Shown here one piece after another: positions 6,576 through 8,589 of a stretch of 8,589 bases of DNA. Each line of letters starts with the position of its first letter. Within the stretch, counting starts at the first letter, position 1. The position numbers and the translations under genes are program-made. The DNA is taken from assembly GCA_030150305.1 (NCBI GenBank), contig JASLGD010000299.1:1-8589 (forward strand), in the 5' to 3' direction. Source of the DNA: Caldimonas sp. Lineage in GTDB: Bacteria; Pseudomonadota; Gammaproteobacteria; Burkholderiales; Burkholderiaceae_C. A model generated the notes under the pieces. That model ran no database searches. It was not told where the DNA came from and saw nothing but the letters and a program-made list of their open reading frames with translations.

Positions 6576-6817
6576 GCCGGTTGCCAGCCACCCATCTCGC
6601 GTCGCTCGCCAGCGTTGCTGATCGCACTCTGCGGCAACACGCTGGTCGGCTTTGGAACACGCAGCCCGAAGGCGAAGCGCTTATCTCGTTGGTGCTGCCG
6701 TTTGACTGCCCCGTCCTTCTTCTCATCGCCGACATCGACAGCCCGCGCAATGGCGTCATCCGCGTCTCGGCACAGAACTTCCGGAGCCTTGCCGATTCGC
6801 TCCGCGCCTTAATCTGA
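6576..6817 (+). pseudogene. C-terminal relic resembling a DUF4239/bestrophin-like membrane protein, frameshifted
   Basis: The last part, about 6679-6817, reads LISLVLPFDCPVLLLIADID then SPRNGVIRVSAQNFRSL. This hydrophobic helix followed by a D-x-D-S-P-R-x-G-hydrophobic-I-R-V pattern is what I associate with the C-terminus of DUF4239 (bestrophin-like) proteins. Just upstream, in the next frame (about 6600-6660), is another helix, LLIALCGNTLVGFG, that would precede it in such proteins. The switch of frame falls at about 6660-6680. The family is usually about 250 residues, but no recognisable N-terminal part lies upstream and a TAG at 6573-6575 closes the upstream frame. It is therefore read as a truncated, frameshifted fragment that converges on the acyltransferase gene. 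The family call is from motif memory only. Confidence 0.5.
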
Positions 6818-6897
6818 CCACCGCCGGGCGTTCGGGGGCCGACGGCAGGTCACTCACCAACGACCGCAATGGCCGCTCCGCGCCGATCAGCAGTGGT

Positions 6898-8049
6898 TCA
6901 GAGAAAGCGCGCCACGCCGGGCAGCTTGAGCAGCATTCCCGCCACGAGGTAGCACAGCACGGTCGCTAGGCTTGCGCTCACGGCGAACTTCACGAGCGCG
7001 GGAGCCGGAACATTCCGCCAAGCCAGTGCCACTGCGACGACCACCGGCGGATGGATGGCGTAGATCGCGAACGCCCGGCGTGCGAGCTTCGTGCCCATCG
7101 GGCCTAGTTCTCGAAATCTCGACTGAGAGCGCTGCAGCAGCGCCAGAATCACTCCCCAGGCCACGAGCGGCTCCCAGAACGCATAGACCAGAGCAGGAAC
7201 GCTCCAGCCGCCTTCAGCACGGCCTTGGAGGCCCCAGCTCGAGCCCACGAGCACGACGATGGGAAGGATCGGCAAGCTCAACCAGGCGACCCGTCTCCAG
7301 GTTCGCACCTGAGGCGTCGGCAAGCCCTCGAGCAACTTCGAAGACGCGCCGAGGCACCCAGCCACGAACAGCACGACGTAGCTGGCGAAGTACCCGAGCT
7401 GCAGGCCCCAGACCTCAGTTCCGACCGGCCAGCGCAGGCGAAGAGCGAATGCAGCCAAGCCGGTGGCCAGTGCAGCGGCCAGGAGCGCCGCGTTGCTCGG
7501 AAACCGGCGCCTGCGCTCGGCATGGGTTCGAGGCACTCCGAAAGACCTCAGCGCGACCGTAGCAGCGGCGAAGATCAGGAGCGCCCACGCGAACCACAGT
7601 GGGCCCTTCTCGAACTCTCCCCGGCGCCAAAGGCCTAGCAGCGTCTCTGCGAATGGCTCGCCTCGCGCGATCTGCGCCATCGCGATCGTGGCGGGTCCAA
7701 TCACGAAGCCATAGACGAGGAGCGGTATCCCGAGCCGCTTCAAACGGCTGGCGAAGTAGCGAGCATTGCCTTGCCCTGCCAGCGAGCCTGGCGTGTAGTA
7801 GCCCGCGAGCAAGAAGAACAGCCCCATGAACCACGCCTGGTTCACCGTGCAGAAGAAGACCAGCAGCATGGACGACAGCGAGCCGTCGCTGGGCATCTCC
7901 TTGTAGTACCAACCGCCGATGGCGCCGTACGTGATGGCTGTATGGTGGAACACGACGAGCAGGGTCGTGCCGGCTCGAAGCGCGTCAATGCCGGCGTTGC
8001 GGACACTGAGGCGGGCGGCATTGAGCTGTGCATCGAGCATCGCCGGCAT
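6898..8049 (-). CDS. acyltransferase 3 family membrane protein
   Basis: This 383-residue protein has about ten hydrophobic helices, which is the usual size and layout for the Acyltransf_3 (OafA/MdoC-like) family. These proteins move acyl groups to sugars or other acceptors at the cytoplasmic membrane. The N-terminus has the family opening IDALRAGTTLLVVFHH with D22, R25 and the proposed catalytic histidines H35/H36. A later WFMGLFFLLAGYY (about 73-85) and SRLKRLGIPLLVYG match the conserved second-helix region and the R-x-x-R-hydrophobic-x-P segment. The C-terminal helix includes AIYAIHPP. ATG 8049 is used; ATG 8040, three codons in, is equally possible, and neither has a clear Shine-Dalgarno. 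The acceptor is unknown: surface polysaccharide, glucan or lipid are all possible. Third-position bias is lower than in the kinase, which hints at different ancestry. Confidence 0.9.
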   Translation of the reverse strand: MPAMLDAQLNAARLSVRNAGIDALRAGTTLLVVFHHTAITYGAIGGWYYKEMPSDGSLSSMLLVFFCTVNQAWFMGLFFLLAGYYTPGSLAGQGNARYFASRLKRLGIPLLVYGFVIGPATIAMAQIARGEPFAETLLGLWRRGEFEKGPLWFAWALLIFAAATVALRSFGVPRTHAERRRRFPSNAALLAAALATGLAAFALRLRWPVGTEVWGLQLGYFASYVVLFVAGCLGASSKLLEGLPTPQVRTWRRVAWLSLPILPIVVLVGSSWGLQGRAEGGWSVPALVYAFWEPLVAWGVILALLQRSQSRFRELGPMGTKLARRAFAIYAIHPPVVVAVALAWRNVPAPALVKFAVSASLATVLCYLVAGMLLKLPGVARFL

Positions 8050-8341
8050 TCTGATGGACGCATGGGCAGCAGCGTCCGACGAAAGCAGTCGCCGGCGAAC
8101 GGCCGCTCCTGGCCCGGACCGCTGAGGACGCGACTGTCCTCGGGATCGGCACGCGCCTGCCGGGCGCGACGCCGTTCATGCTGGCCTGCTTGATCTGCGG
8201 CCGAGGGAAGAGATCAGAAGCCAGTTCAAGCGGCGCACGCTCGCAGTCATGAGGCGCTCCGGATGCGAACATTCGAGCGTGCTCTCTTTCAATGCCTGCG
8301 GCCGGTGCACATGCGCAGAGCGGCCGCGAGGAAGAGCGGCT
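8050..8341. other. gap between the acyltransferase and the right-edge gene
   Basis: I see no gene in these 292 bp. Frames crossing it have mixed codon use and no domain pattern. It should hold the acyltransferase promoter and the end of the right-edge transcript. One hairpin (8122-8143) is listed separately. GCGGCCG/CGGCCGC repeats near 8306-8335 could also pair, but over a long loop and with no T-run. Confidence 0.4.
8122..8143. repeat. short inverted repeat able to form a hairpin
   Basis: CTGAGGAC (8122-8129) pairs with GTCCTCGG (8136-8143) over a 6-base loop GCGACT, giving an 8-bp stem with one T-G pair. It lies between two minus-strand genes. No T-tract follows on either strand, so a rho-independent terminator is not supported. 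Confidence 0.35.
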
Positions 8342-8589
8342 TCAAGGTGTTAGCACGTAGACAGCGTTCTCGAAGTCCGTCAGCTGCATGACAACGTTGT
8401 ACTGAAGCGTCAGCGACGTTCCATCCAAAGTGCCCGTCGCAACCCAAGGGCCTGGGTTGCTCGAGGCGTCCCAATCGAAGTTGATCACGCCGTTCGCTTC
8501 AGCGTAGCGGCCGGAGTAGACCAAGATCTTCCCGGTACTTGGGTCGGCGAATTGAAGTTGGAATGTGCCGTCGTCGTAGAGGACGAAAC
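8342..8589 (-). CDS. C-terminal part of an unrecognised beta-rich protein (N-terminus beyond the window)
   Basis: The minus-strand frame is open from the right edge to a TGA at 8342-8344 and gives about 82 residues. Alternating polar and hydrophobic residues with many Gly, Asp and Thr (for example YDDGTFQLQF, GVINFDW, TGTLDGTSLTLQYN) suggest a chain of beta strands, such as a small barrel or a lipocalin-like fold. The tail reads MQLTDFENAVYVLTP. An internal TTG at 8524 could be mistaken for a start, but the same protein pattern continues upstream of it, so the gene begins outside the window. I do not recognise the family, and the location (cytoplasmic or exported) cannot be told without the N-terminus. 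Confidence 0.7.
   Translation of the reverse strand, partial: FVLYDDGTFQLQFADPSTGKILVYSGRYAEANGVINFDWDASSNPGPWVATGTLDGTSLTLQYNVVMQLTDFENAVYVLTP

Noticed and set aside
6254..6640. Upstream extension of the desaturase frame to an ATG at 6640
   Set aside because: The added 129 residues contain long Arg/Ala-rich stretches and no membrane or desaturase pattern. ATG 6253 has a plausible GGGA site and gives the normal family length.
7985..8272. Minus-strand frame of 95 codons across the acyltransferase start
   Set aside because: It overlaps the acyltransferase N-terminus in another frame, has mixed codon use and shows no recognisable pattern.
8306..8335. GCGGCCG / CGGCCGC repeats as a terminator of the right-edge gene
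   Set aside because: The loop is long (about 16 bases), the second copy is itself palindromic, and no T-tract follows.

Overview
The window is GC-rich DNA with strong G/C preference at third codon positions. Together with the protein types, this suggests a betaproteobacterium, probably Burkholderiales. That assignment is an inference from composition and family resemblance, not a database match. No rRNA, tRNA, CRISPR array, integrase or intact insertion sequence is visible.

Left part, 1-1640, minus strand. A YoaK/DUF1275-type membrane protein runs off the left edge. A 63-codon gene candidate lies directly upstream of it, and its stop overlaps the membrane protein's GTG start in a GTGA. Further right is a stand-alone CheY-like receiver gene broken by one in-frame TAA, although its D, S and K signature residues are still readable on both sides of the stop.

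Middle part, 1683-5171, plus strand. This is a two-component operon. An OmpR-type response regulator with a clear Shine-Dalgarno and GTG start is followed 7 bases later by an 861-residue membrane-bound hybrid histidine kinase (periplasmic sensor region, PAS, HisKA, HATPase, C-terminal receiver). A 48-codon candidate begins in a GTGA overlap with the kinase stop. It ends in a CTAG shared with the stop of the opposing gene and contains a perfect 22-bp palindrome. The broken receiver is divergent from this operon and may once have been part of the same circuit.

Right part, 5168-8589, mostly minus strand. A fatty acid desaturase with all three histidine boxes converges on the two-component operon. 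Next comes a degraded stretch of about 560 bp. It includes a frameshifted C-terminal relic that resembles DUF4239/bestrophin-like membrane proteins, on the plus strand, and coding-like signals on both strands that I cannot assign. An acyltransferase-3 family membrane protein follows, then a gap of about 290 bp, then the C-terminal end of an unrecognised beta-rich protein that enters from the right edge. Third-position bias is visibly relaxed in these last two genes compared with the kinase, which fits accessory DNA.

The likely working units are the regulator/kinase pair, the lipid-modifying desaturase beside it and the membrane acyltransferase. A link between the sensor system and the desaturase is possible from position, but nothing in the sequence proves it.
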